Positions 8,563 to 17,570 of a stretch of 64,000 nt of DNA are shown here, one piece after another. This stretch comes from Nisaea sp. (GTDB lineage Bacteria > Pseudomonadota > Alphaproteobacteria > Thalassobaculales > Thalassobaculaceae): assembly GCF_034670185.1 (NCBI RefSeq), contig NZ_JAXMNY010000005.1, positions 1 to 64,000 on the forward strand, written 5' to 3'. Positions within the stretch are counted from its first letter, which is position 1. Each line of letters opens with the position of its first letter. The position numbers were made by a program, and so were the translations under genes. The notes beneath the pieces are model-generated. The model had not been told where the DNA came from and did not search any database. It worked only from the letters and a program-made list of their open reading frames with translations.

Positions 8563-10193
8563 TCTCCCTCACGCTCCGCATCGTGCAGGGCACGGAGATC
8601 CTTGCGGACGATCTTGCCCGTGGTGGTCATTGGCAGCGAGTCGACAAATGCGACATGGCGGGGATATTCATGCGCTGCGAGACGGGTCTTCACATAGTCT
8701 TGGATATCCTTGGCCAGCACATCGTCGCCAACGCAGCCACTCTTCAGAACGATAAACGCCTTCACGGCCTGTGTGCGCAATGGATCCGGCACACCGATCA
8801 CCGCCGCCATTGCCACCGCCGGGTGACCAACCAGACAATCCTCGATTTCACCCGGGCCGATCCGATAACCCGCCGAGGTGATGACGTCATCGTCGCGGCC
8901 GACATACCAGAAATAGCCATCGGCATCGCGCACAGCCTGATCGCCGGTCAGCAGCCAGTCGCCGGCGAATTTCTTCTCCGTCGCTTCGGGATTGTTCCAG
9001 TACTGCAGGAACATCACGGGATCGCCTTTCGCGATACCGACATTGCCCTGGATTCCGTCCGGCAGAGGGTTTCCGTCATCGTCGACAATAGCAACATCGT
9101 GCCCCGGAATGGCCCGGCCCATCGCCCCCGGACGGACTTCCATCACATCGGCGCAGTTCCCGACCACGACATTGCACTCCGTCTGGCCGTAGAACTCGTT
9201 GATGGTGAGCCCGAAAGTCTCCCGCCCCCAGTCCAGCAGCTCCGCGCCAAGCGTCTCACCGCCAGAAACCACCGAGCGCATATCGTAGCTGTACCTGTCG
9301 CGCGGACTCTCCACCTGGCGCATCAGCTTCAGCGCGGTCGGAGGCAGGAAACTGTTCCGCACACCGTGCTCCTGCATCAGCCAGAAAGCCTCTTCCGGAT
9401 CGAACTTGCGGGCCCTGTAAGCCAGCACCGGAACACCGTGATGCCAGGCCGGCAACAACACGTCGATCAACCCGCCGATCCAGGCCCAGTCTGCCGGGGT
9501 CCAGTACAGATCCCCCGGTTTCGGAAACAGCCGGTTCGGAAACTCCACACCCGGCAAATGTCCAAGCAGGACCCGGTGCGCATGAAGCGCGCCTTTAGGC
9601 GGCCCGGTCGTGCCGGAGGTGTAGATAATGAGGGCTGGATCGTCCGCTTTGGTATCGACGATTTCGAAGCCGTCCGAAGCCCGCTCCAGCGCGGGCGTGA
9701 ACGCCGTGAAATCATCGCCGTCCGCCGCCACGTCGGTGACAAAGATATGGCGCAGCGCGGGCACCTGATCCCGGAAGGTCCGGATCTTCGCCAACCCAAG
9801 CTCGTCAGTGACCACAGCGGACGCGCCGGAATTGACCAGCCGGTAGACCAGCGCCTCCTCGGCAAAGAGCGCAAAGAGCGGCACCGCGATCATTCCGGCC
9901 TTGTAGATTGCCGTATGGGCAAAAGCGGTTTCGGGGCGCTGCGGCAGCAAGATCGCCACCCTTTCCCCGCGCTTGAGACCACTGGCCGTCAGTACATTCG
10001 CAAACTTGCCGGAGGATTTCGCGACATCGCCGAAACTGTAGTGGGCGACCGTGCCGTCCTCGGTCCGGTAGATAAGCGCCAGAGCGCCCGCTTTCTGCCG
10101 GTCCGCGATATCGCGGCCGATATTGTAGCGCTCCGGAATACGCCATTCGAAGGCGTCGCGGATCGCGGCGTAAGTGCTGCCATTCGGAAGCAT
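8559..10193 (-). CDS. AMP-forming acyl-CoA synthetase (acetyl/medium-chain type)
   Basis: The 544-aa adenylate-forming enzyme activates a carboxylic acid to acyl-AMP and then acyl-CoA. Motifs are the P-loop-like IIYTSGTTGPPKGALHAHR, the aromatic NEFYGQTE, LTGDQAVRDADGYFWYVGR with DDVITSAGYRIGPGEIED, and the C-terminal lysine in TTTGKIVRKDLR. The ATG at 10193 is chosen because GGGAGGGAAC lies 8 bases upstream; the longer frame needs TTG at 10214. It resembles the acetyl-CoA synthetase/AcsM branch more than long-chain FadD. It is first in an overlapping operon with the GNAT and cyclodeaminase genes. Confidence 0.9.
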   Translation of the reverse strand: MLPNGSTYAAIRDAFEWRIPERYNIGRDIADRQKAGALALIYRTEDGTVAHYSFGDVAKSSGKFANVLTASGLKRGERVAILLPQRPETAFAHTAIYKAGMIAVPLFALFAEEALVYRLVNSGASAVVTDELGLAKIRTFRDQVPALRHIFVTDVAADGDDFTAFTPALERASDGFEIVDTKADDPALIIYTSGTTGPPKGALHAHRVLLGHLPGVEFPNRLFPKPGDLYWTPADWAWIGGLIDVLLPAWHHGVPVLAYRARKFDPEEAFWLMQEHGVRNSFLPPTALKLMRQVESPRDRYSYDMRSVVSGGETLGAELLDWGRETFGLTINEFYGQTECNVVVGNCADVMEVRPGAMGRAIPGHDVAIVDDDGNPLPDGIQGNVGIAKGDPVMFLQYWNNPEATEKKFAGDWLLTGDQAVRDADGYFWYVGRDDDVITSAGYRIGPGEIEDCLVGHPAVAMAAVIGVPDPLRTQAVKAFIVLKSGCVGDDVLAKDIQDYVKTRLAAHEYPRHVAFVDSLPMTTTGKIVRKDLRALHDAEREGE

Positions 10194-10310
10194 GAGACTG
10201 AGTTCCCTCCCCAAGGAATCAGGCCAAGAAGCCAGGAGGGGAAAAAGATCATGGAATGAGGCGCCCGGCCAGTGGAAAGCCGGTCGGACGCCTTCATTAA
10301 ATGCTCTAGG

Positions 10311-12341
10311 TCACCCCGTCGCTACGGCAGTTCTGCCTTCCACAACCTGATCGGCGATCCGGCCGGTCAGTTCCGCCAGATGGTCGAACGCGCCGTCATA
10401 GAAACCGATCCCCCCAGTGTGGGAGCGGATCTCGATGATCAGGTCCCTGGTCTCGCTCTCCGGCAGATAGGCCTCGACCTCGTCCCAGCCGCTCCAGTCT
10501 TCCTTGGCCTTGAAGCCGAGGATCTGACCGCGCCGTCCGGAGATTATCCGCTGCACCCGCGCCGTCGCATCGTTCGGCACGGAGATCACCACTTTCTGGA
10601 TCGGCTCCAGCAACACCGGCTTGCACTTGGGGAGACCTTCGTTCATGGCCATGCGCGCCGCCGTCTTGAAAGCCATGTCGGAGCTGTCTACCGCGTGGGC
10701 CGAGCCGTCACAAAGCTCCACCGCCACATCGACGACCTCGAAGCCGAGCGGGCCGCGCCGCATGAAATCCTTCACCCCCTCCTCAACCGAGGGAATGTAC
10801 TGCTTGGGCACCGAGCCTCCGACGATACTGTTCCTGAAGGCGAAGCCCTCACCCCGGCCAAGCGGCTCGATCTTGATCTTCACGTCACCGAACTGGCCGT
10901 GACCACCGGTCTGCTTCTTGTGGCGCGCGTGCTGCTCCGCGCTCTTCCGGATCGATTCCTTGTAGGGCACACCGGGCTCGCGGGCCTCGACATGCAGTTT
11001 GAACCGGCTCTCCAGCCGTTCGATCATCACCCGCAGGTGCGTATCGCCCTGCCCCCGGATCACCAACTCGCCAAGCGCGGCATTGTGTTCGACCCGAAAA
11101 GAGGGGTCCTCCTCCGCCAGCTTGGCAAGCGCGCCGGAAAGCTTCACCTCATCGCCGCGATTGGTCGGCGTGATGGCAAGACCGTAAACCGGAGTGAGCG
11201 GTGCGGGCCAATCCAGCGCGGCGGCGCCGCCCGGAGTCAGCAAATCGCCCGTCAGGATTTCGTCCATCCGGCCGAAAGAAACAACATCCCCTACAGACGC
11301 AGAGCTGCATTTCTCCATTTTCGCGCCGGTCACATGGTTGATGCCGCTGACCCGCTGGCCGTTCAACTCCTCTCCGTCCTTCACCGTGCCGTGCCAGACC
11401 CGGACATAGGAGAGCTTGCCCATATGGGCCGCATGCACCGTCTTGAATACCTGACAGACCGCAGTATCCACCGCGCTGATACCGAGGCGCTCAGCCGTCG
11501 CCGCAACGCCCGGCGTCTCATGGCGCAGGGTCTTGAGCAACCGCTGCACGCCATGATCCTTTTCCGCCCCGCCGAGCAGAACCGGAACCACCAGATCGCC
11601 CTGAAGCGTCTCGGTCAGCTGGCCATAGACATCCGGCGCGGCCGGCTCGACATCCTCAAGCAGTTGCTCCAGCAGCGCGTCGTCGAAGTCCGACAGGGTC
11701 TCCAGCATCTCGTTCCGGGCTTCCTTCTCCCGGTCTGTTACCGCGTCAGGGATCTGCACAAGCTTTGAGGGCTTGCCGTTCTGGTACTGGTAGGCCCGTT
11801 CGCTCACCAGATCGACATAGCCGGTCACCGCATCGCCACTGTCGCGGATCGGTACCTGGCGCAGTGCCACAGGCCGGTCGGAAACATCCTGCAAGGAATG
11901 CATGATGTCGCGCATGCGATCGTTCGAGTCCTCGATCTTGTTGACGAAAATCACATGCGGAATGTCGTGGGCGTCGAGGAACTTGAGATAAGGGGTAAGG
12001 GCCGCCGCCTTGCCGATTTCCGGGTCGGCCACCACAATCGCGATATCGGCAACCATGCAGGCATTGCGCATGTCCTGATTAAAATCGAGACCGCCGGGCG
12101 TATCGATGAAGATCCAGTCCTCATCCAGAAACCGGCCCCGCCCGAGGGTGAGTTCCGTACTCGCCTGACGTTTGCGGGACTCTTCGGCACTATCTCCGAC
12201 GGTCGAACCGTCCCTGACCACGCCCTTCTTGTGCAGGGTCCCCGTCGCCAGAAGCAGCGCCTCGAAAAGCGAGGTCTTGCCGCTCAGATAGGGACCCACA
12301 AGCACCGCGCAACGGGGTGTGTTTCCACTCTTGTCTGCCAT
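10311..12341 (-). CDS. Elongation factor G-like GTPase (FusA2/EF-G2 type)
   Basis: The 676-aa protein has EF-G architecture: G domain with GPYLSGKTS (residues 16-24), DTPGG and NKIE, then domains II-V, including VPYKESIRK and GGHGQFGDV. It departs from translocases. The switch-I stretch that is normally RGITI reads RQAST, and the fourth GTPase motif is NKIE rather than NKxD. These changes match the EF-G2/FusA2-like paralogues, whose cellular role is poorly known. The start at 12341 has a near-ideal GGGAGGATACA ribosome site. It should not be called the housekeeping EF-G. Confidence 0.88.
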   Translation of the reverse strand: MADKSGNTPRCAVLVGPYLSGKTSLFEALLLATGTLHKKGVVRDGSTVGDSAEESRKRQASTELTLGRGRFLDEDWIFIDTPGGLDFNQDMRNACMVADIAIVVADPEIGKAAALTPYLKFLDAHDIPHVIFVNKIEDSNDRMRDIMHSLQDVSDRPVALRQVPIRDSGDAVTGYVDLVSERAYQYQNGKPSKLVQIPDAVTDREKEARNEMLETLSDFDDALLEQLLEDVEPAAPDVYGQLTETLQGDLVVPVLLGGAEKDHGVQRLLKTLRHETPGVAATAERLGISAVDTAVCQVFKTVHAAHMGKLSYVRVWHGTVKDGEELNGQRVSGINHVTGAKMEKCSSASVGDVVSFGRMDEILTGDLLTPGGAAALDWPAPLTPVYGLAITPTNRGDEVKLSGALAKLAEEDPSFRVEHNAALGELVIRGQGDTHLRVMIERLESRFKLHVEAREPGVPYKESIRKSAEQHARHKKQTGGHGQFGDVKIKIEPLGRGEGFAFRNSIVGGSVPKQYIPSVEEGVKDFMRRGPLGFEVVDVAVELCDGSAHAVDSSDMAFKTAARMAMNEGLPKCKPVLLEPIQKVVISVPNDATARVQRIISGRRGQILGFKAKEDWSGWDEVEAYLPESETRDLIIEIRSHTGGIGFYDGAFDHLAELTGRIADQVVEGRTAVATG

Positions 12342-12523
12342 TGTATCCTCCCTGTGATTTGCCGGTTCCGGATCCATGATCGGATCGGTACGACCCGCCT
12401 CTTTTCAAGGCGGTTTCAAGCCGGCGGTAGGCGCCAGCACCAGGGAGCGGCGCGAGCGCACACGCCGTCATCATTCCCGCACTTCCGGCGGCAAGAGGCA
12501 AGGAGATTCGCCGATTCGCGGGG

Positions 12524-14239
12524 TCAGGCATTACCTCCCGACATGTGCCGCGCAGCGATGTAGCCGAAGGTCACGGCCGGCCCGAGCGTGATACCACCAC
12601 CGGGATAATTTCCGCCCATAATGCTCGCCGCATCATTGCCGGCAGCGTAAAGGCCCTGAATTGGAGACCCGTCGCTGTTCAGCACCCGGGCATTGCCGTC
12701 CGTCACAAGCCCCGCAAAAGTCCCAAGATCGCCAATCTCCAGCCGGACGGCGTAATACGGCCCGGCACCGATCGGGGCGACGCAGGGGTTGGGCTTGTGC
12801 TCCGGATCACCGAGCGAGCGATTGTAGGACGTGCTGCCCTTGCCGAATTCCGGGTCCTCTCCATGCTCTGCCGGGCCGTTATAGGCCGCGACAGTCGCCC
12901 ACAAGGCCGCCGGGTCGGCACCGATGGCGCCAGCCAATTCTTCCAGCGTCCGCCCGGTCAGCAGATAACCGCTCCTGATATGCGGGCGGAATGGCACCGG
13001 GTATGGCTTCACGTAGCCGAGCCCGTATTTCCGGAGCGTACGGTGATCGACAATGAAATAGGCGCAGATCTCGCCGCCTTCCTCGGTACAGCGCACATAC
13101 ATGGCCTGGCAGAAATCATGATAGGACTCCGCCTCGTTCACGAACCGACGGCCGGACCGGGTGACCGCGATCACGCCGGGTTTCGAACGGTCGACGAAAT
13201 GCGGAAAGGTGCCCTGCGTTCCATCAGGCCAGACCGGACGCGAGATCGGCACCCAGGCGGCAGCATTGGGCAGGTCATCCTGCACCGTCGCGCCGACACT
13301 CTCGCCCAGGCGCAACCCGTCCCCGGTATTTCCGGGAGGGGCCGGACTCAGATGCTCATGGCCCGACGGGGCGTGCGGAAAGAGCGCGGCGCGACGCCGG
13401 ACATCCTGAGGAAATCCGCCGGCGGCCAACACGACGCCCTTGCTGGCCATAACCTCGACCCGGCCTTCGGGTGTTTCCACGACAGCGCCGACAACCCGGC
13501 CAGCATCATCCCGCAAGATCTCACGCACCGGCGCCCGGGTACGGATCTCAACGCCCTTGTCGAAACAGGATTTCGCCAGCCGGGCGACCAGCGCATTGCC
13601 GTTCATCAAGCGCATGGAGCGGCCATGGAACAGCACGTCGCGCATATACTTGCAGAACAGCACGGCGACGAAGAAAGCGGACACAGGCGAGCGTGTCACG
13701 TTGAAGAAATGCAGCAGCTCCTTGCCGGTGCCGATCATCATGCCAAGGAAAGTAATTTCCTTCAGCGGCTTGCGTAGCCGCTTGATCTCGGGGCCAAGCG
13801 CGCGGCCATCAAAGGGCCGGGCGACGATGGACCGGCCGCCATCAAGGCCGCCCGGTGCATCCGGGTGATAATCGGCGAAGGTCGGGCCGAGATCGAATTG
13901 CAGGCTGGTCTCGCTCTCGAAGAACTCGACCGCCTTCGGGCCGGCATCGAGGAAAGCATCCACCCGTTCCGGGTCGTAGAACTCTCCGGCTTCGTGCTTG
14001 AGATAGGTTTCCGCCGAAGCGCGGCTGTCCTCCACCCCGGCGCGCTTCGCCGGCGCATTCACCGGAATCCACATCCAGCCGCCGGACCGGGCCGTGGTTC
14101 CGCCGAACACAGGCTCTTTCTCAACCACCAGAACCTTAAGCCCGCGATGCGCTGCCGACACGGCACTGGCTAATCCACCTGCACCGGATCCAACCACCAA
14201 GACATCGACATTTTCCTGTCGCCCCGCCTGCCTTTTCAT
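12524..14239 (-). CDS. FAD-dependent dehydrogenase of the 3-ketosteroid/fumarate reductase family
   Basis: The 571-aa flavoprotein begins with the dinucleotide motif VLVVGSGAGGLASAVSAA, then EKEPVFGGTTARSGGWMW. It ends with GLYAAGNDAASIMGGNYPGGG, typical of KstD-like FAD_binding_2 enzymes. Such enzymes desaturate ketosteroids or other enones; related ones reduce fumarate-like substrates. No steroid-degradation genes are nearby, so the substrate is unknown. A GGGAGGG ribosome site precedes the ATG. It is divergent from the SDR gene, with 106 bases between them, suggesting shared control. Confidence 0.87.
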   Translation of the reverse strand: MKRQAGRQENVDVLVVGSGAGGLASAVSAAHRGLKVLVVEKEPVFGGTTARSGGWMWIPVNAPAKRAGVEDSRASAETYLKHEAGEFYDPERVDAFLDAGPKAVEFFESETSLQFDLGPTFADYHPDAPGGLDGGRSIVARPFDGRALGPEIKRLRKPLKEITFLGMMIGTGKELLHFFNVTRSPVSAFFVAVLFCKYMRDVLFHGRSMRLMNGNALVARLAKSCFDKGVEIRTRAPVREILRDDAGRVVGAVVETPEGRVEVMASKGVVLAAGGFPQDVRRRAALFPHAPSGHEHLSPAPPGNTGDGLRLGESVGATVQDDLPNAAAWVPISRPVWPDGTQGTFPHFVDRSKPGVIAVTRSGRRFVNEAESYHDFCQAMYVRCTEEGGEICAYFIVDHRTLRKYGLGYVKPYPVPFRPHIRSGYLLTGRTLEELAGAIGADPAALWATVAAYNGPAEHGEDPEFGKGSTSYNRSLGDPEHKPNPCVAPIGAGPYYAVRLEIGDLGTFAGLVTDGNARVLNSDGSPIQGLYAAGNDAASIMGGNYPGGGITLGPAVTFGYIAARHMSGGNA

Positions 14240-14345
14240 TCCCCGCCCTCCCGTTACGCATTTTTTCTTTTGACTCTACCCCCTTCCCTGCACCGGTCCA
14301 TCGCCGTAATTGTCAAAGGGCTATTCGTGGCAGGGGAGGAATAGA

Positions 14346-15092
14346 ATGATCGACGGTAAACTGGCGCTCGTCACCGGGGCCGGGCAAGGGCTCGGCGCCG
14401 CCATCGCAATCGGGTTCGCGAAGAACGGCGCCCGGGTGGTCTGCGCGGATATCGACATGGAACGCGCCCGCACAACGGTGCACGCCATCGAAGCAGACGG
14501 CGGCATCGCATACCCGATGCAGCTCGATGTCTCCGACCGCGCGGCAGCGGATCGCGTCGCGGCAGAAACCGAGACGAAGCACGGCCCGATCGACATTCTG
14601 ATCAACAATGCCGGGATCTGCCCGCGCAACCGGATCGACAGTCCGGACGTGGAGGAGACTTGGCGCCAGGCAATGGCCGTCAATCTCGACGGCACCCTGC
14701 ACATGAGTCTGGCATTCGTGGCGCAGCTTCGTGAAACCCAAGGCACGATCGTGAACATGGCCTCGGTCGCAGCCTTCGTCTCGACCGCCACCTCGCTGGC
14801 CTATTCGACGTCAAAGGCAGGGGTGAAAATGCTGACCCAGAGTCTCGCCCAGGAACTCGCCGCAGACGGCATCCGGGTAAACGCCATCGCGCCGGGGCCA
14901 ATGAAGACGGATATCACCCTGCCAACCCGTGAGGACCCGGAGCGATACAAACAATTCCTGACCCGGATTCCGCTCGGCCGGTTCGGCGATCCGGAGGAAC
15001 TGGTCGGCCCCGCCCTGTTCCTCGCCTCGGGCATGTCGAGCTATGTCACCGGAACCACGCTGGTGGTCGATGGCGGGTATCTCGCGGTTTAG
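14346..15092 (+). CDS. Short-chain dehydrogenase/reductase (SDR)
   Basis: The 248-aa protein is a classical SDR: TGAGQGLG cofactor motif near residue 10, NNAG, catalytic Ser in MASVAA, and YSTSKAG with the Tyr/Lys pair, then the common C-terminal YVTGTTLVVDGGY. The aspartate in CADIDMERA after beta-2 suggests NAD(H) preference. The ATG at 14346 has a GGGGAGGAA ribosome site; the longer frame from 14310 is not needed. It is divergent from the KstD-like flavoprotein, so both may act on one hydroxy/keto substrate. Confidence 0.92.
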   Translation: MIDGKLALVTGAGQGLGAAIAIGFAKNGARVVCADIDMERARTTVHAIEADGGIAYPMQLDVSDRAAADRVAAETETKHGPIDILINNAGICPRNRIDSPDVEETWRQAMAVNLDGTLHMSLAFVAQLRETQGTIVNMASVAAFVSTATSLAYSTSKAGVKMLTQSLAQELAADGIRVNAIAPGPMKTDITLPTREDPERYKQFLTRIPLGRFGDPEELVGPALFLASGMSSYVTGTTLVVDGGYLAV

Positions 15093-15107
15093 CCCAAGTC
15101 CGCTTTT

Positions 15108-16016
15108 TTAAACCGAAACTGCTTCACCCAGCTCGGTGGCCGCCTGATCGATAGCCGCGTCGATAGCTTTCTCCCAGTCTACCGCGCTGGCGGTATCGCC
15201 GCTGGCCGGAAACAGGATGCCGCGCGAGGAGCTGACGATCCCGCCTTCGAGGCCGTTCGGGCCTTTGACAAAACCGTTCACGGCCGCAGCCGCACTGCCG
15301 CCCTGCGCGCCATAGCCCGGCACCAGGAAGATTGTGCGCGGCATGATCTGACGAATGCGCTCCGCTTCTCCGGGATAGGTCGCGCCGACAACGACGCCGA
15401 GGGAGGACCAGCCGGTCACCCCCCCTGTCAGCGCCTCCGCCTGGCTGTTCAGCGTGTCCGCGACAGTCTCGGCGAGGCTGCGGTTGCCGATCTTCAGGTC
15501 CTGAAAGTCCCCCGACCCCGGATTGCTGGTTTTCACCAGGATGAAGAGGCCGCGCCCATGCGCCTTCGCCGTCGTGAAGAACGGCTCCAGCGTGTCCATG
15601 CCGAGATAGGGGTTGAGGGTCAGGGCATCGGCCGGGAGCGGCGCGTCATCCGTCAGGTACGCTCCGGCATAGGCATCGGCCGTACTGCCTATATCGCCGC
15701 GCTTGGCATCGAGCAGGACCAGCATGCCGAGCTTGCGGGCATGAGAGCAAACCTCCTCCAGCGCCCGTAAACCGCGCCAGCCCATCCGCTCGAAGAAGGC
15801 GATCTGCGGCTTCACCACCGCCGTCTTGCCTGCTGCCCGGTCCAGCACCGCCTTCAGGAAGGCTTCCACGGCAGGTGCAGTCAACGGATTGCCCGGGGAC
15901 ATGTCACCGTCGCGAAACAGGGGCGGGATACGGTCGAGATATGGGTCGAGGCCAACGCAAAGCGGAGTGCCGAGCGCGCGCACGCGTTCGATCAGGGCAT
16001 CGCCAAAATGCTGCAT
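15108..16016 (-). CDS. pyrF: Orotidine 5'-phosphate decarboxylase, type 2
   Basis: The 302-aa enzyme converts OMP to UMP, the last step of UMP synthesis. It carries the active-site segment LLDAKRGDIGSTADAYA with the catalytic Lys/Asp array, and the opening TPLCVGLDPYLDRIP of the type 2 (longer) group. Start 16016 has GGAG upstream and fits the family start; an in-frame ATG at 16058 would add 14 residues. It follows pyk with a short gap on the same strand and converges on the SDR gene. Confidence 0.95.
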   Translation of the reverse strand: MQHFGDALIERVRALGTPLCVGLDPYLDRIPPLFRDGDMSPGNPLTAPAVEAFLKAVLDRAAGKTAVVKPQIAFFERMGWRGLRALEEVCSHARKLGMLVLLDAKRGDIGSTADAYAGAYLTDDAPLPADALTLNPYLGMDTLEPFFTTAKAHGRGLFILVKTSNPGSGDFQDLKIGNRSLAETVADTLNSQAEALTGGVTGWSSLGVVVGATYPGEAERIRQIMPRTIFLVPGYGAQGGSAAAAVNGFVKGPNGLEGGIVSSSRGILFPASGDTASAVDWEKAIDAAIDQAATELGEAVSV

Positions 16017-16082
16017 GAAAATCTCCGGAGAAGTTTCCAGCTTGTAAGGCAAACCCATCCGCCTTGTCCAGAGGGTGCGGGC

Positions 16083-17498
16083 TCAGATAATGCGTTCAAC
16101 CCGAAGCACATTGGTCGATCCAGGCGTGCCCATCGGAACACCCGCCGTGATCACGATCTTGTCTCCGGCACCGCCGAATTCCTCAGACTTCGCCACCTCA
16201 AGTGCCCGCTTCACCACTGCCGAAAAACGCTGTTCCTGTTCGACATGTACCGCGTGCACACCCCAGGCCATAGCCAGGCGCCGGGCCGTACGCTCATTCG
16301 ATGTTACGCAGAGGATCGGTACAGCCGGCCGTTCGCGCGACGCGCGGACCGTGGTCGAACCGGAGGTCGTGTAAGTAACGATGCAGGAGGCATTGACCGT
16401 CTCGGCTACCTGCCGCGCCGCCAGCGTGATCGCGTCGGAGACCGTCGGATCCGGCTCATCATGGCTGGCATTGATGATCTGCCGATAGTTCCGGTCACCC
16501 TCCACCTCGCGGATGATGCGGTTCATCATCTCGACTGACTCGACCGGGTAGTCGCCCGCCGCCGATTCCGCCGACAACATGACCGCATCCGCCGAGTCAT
16601 AGACCGCCGTTGCCACATCCGAGGCTTCGGCCCGGGTCGGGGTCGGGCTGGTGACCATGGAATCCAGCATCTGCGTCGCCACGACCACCGGCTTGCCGAG
16701 CGAGCGGCAGAGCTTGATGATGCGCTTCTGCAGCATTGGCACCTTTTCCGGCGGCATCTCGACGCCGAGATCGCCGCGCGCGACCATGACACCGTCGGTC
16801 AGCTCGCAAATCTCCTCCAGCCGGTCGATTGCCTGGGGTTTCTCCAGCTTGACGATGATCGAGGCCTGATCGCCGATCAGCTTGCGGGCCTCCGCAACAT
16901 CTTCCGGGCGCTGCACGAAGGAGAGCGCGACCCAGTCGACGCCGATACTGAGGGCGAAGGACAGGTCCGTCCGGTCCTTGGCGCTCAGGGGTGAGAGCCC
17001 GAGCATGACATTCGGGACATTGACGCCCTTGTTATTGGAGAGCGGCCCCCCGGTGATCACCTTGGTCTCGGCGAAGCCGTCACCGCATTTGGTCACGGTG
17101 AGGCGGATCTTGCCGTCGTCGAGCAAGAGGTCCGTGCCCTTGTGAATCGCCTCGAAAATCTCGGTATGGGGCAGGCAGACCCGCTTCTGGTCACCCGGAG
17201 CCCGGTCCAGATCGAGGCGGAATTTGGCGCCCGGCTTCAATTCGATCTTGCCGTCCGCAAAACTTCCGATGCGGAGTTTCGGACCTTGCAGATCCGCCAT
17301 GACGGCGATCGGCCGACCGGTTGTCTTCTCGAGGTCCCGGATCACGCGCAAACGTTCGGCGTGATCCCGGTGCGATCCGTGGCTGAAATTCAGGCGGAAA
17401 ACATCCACCCCGGCCCGGAAGAGCTCTTCGATGCGCTTCGGGGTTGAGCTCGCCGGCCCCAGGGTCGCGACGATCTTCGTGTTTCTATATCTTCTCAT
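16083..17498 (-). CDS. pyk: Pyruvate kinase
   Basis: The 471-aa protein converts PEP and ADP to pyruvate and ATP. It opens RNTKIVATLGPASSTPKRI, has the substrate/metal segment VMVARGDLGVEMPPEKVP, and then VATQMLDSMVTSPTPTRAE. Length is that of ordinary bacterial enzymes without a C-terminal PEP-utiliser domain. It sits between the glycerate kinase and pyrF on one strand. The kinase upstream feeds 2-phosphoglycerate into lower glycolysis, giving this run a metabolic logic. Confidence 0.97.
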   Translation of the reverse strand: MRRYRNTKIVATLGPASSTPKRIEELFRAGVDVFRLNFSHGSHRDHAERLRVIRDLEKTTGRPIAVMADLQGPKLRIGSFADGKIELKPGAKFRLDLDRAPGDQKRVCLPHTEIFEAIHKGTDLLLDDGKIRLTVTKCGDGFAETKVITGGPLSNNKGVNVPNVMLGLSPLSAKDRTDLSFALSIGVDWVALSFVQRPEDVAEARKLIGDQASIIVKLEKPQAIDRLEEICELTDGVMVARGDLGVEMPPEKVPMLQKRIIKLCRSLGKPVVVATQMLDSMVTSPTPTRAEASDVATAVYDSADAVMLSAESAAGDYPVESVEMMNRIIREVEGDRNYRQIINASHDEPDPTVSDAITLAARQVAETVNASCIVTYTTSGSTTVRASRERPAVPILCVTSNERTARRLAMAWGVHAVHVEQEQRFSAVVKRALEVAKSEEFGGAGDKIVITAGVPMGTPGSTNVLRVERII

Positions 17499-17570
17499 GA
17501 TGCCAGTTAAACGCGACCACGGTTACAATTCAAATCGTCATTCACGAGGGACTCCGGACGGTCGCTCCGG

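Noticed and set aside
10260..10292. Imperfect GC hairpin after the EF-G-like gene
   Set aside because: The stem has internal mismatches and the following sequence has only a distant T-run; not strong enough to call a terminator.
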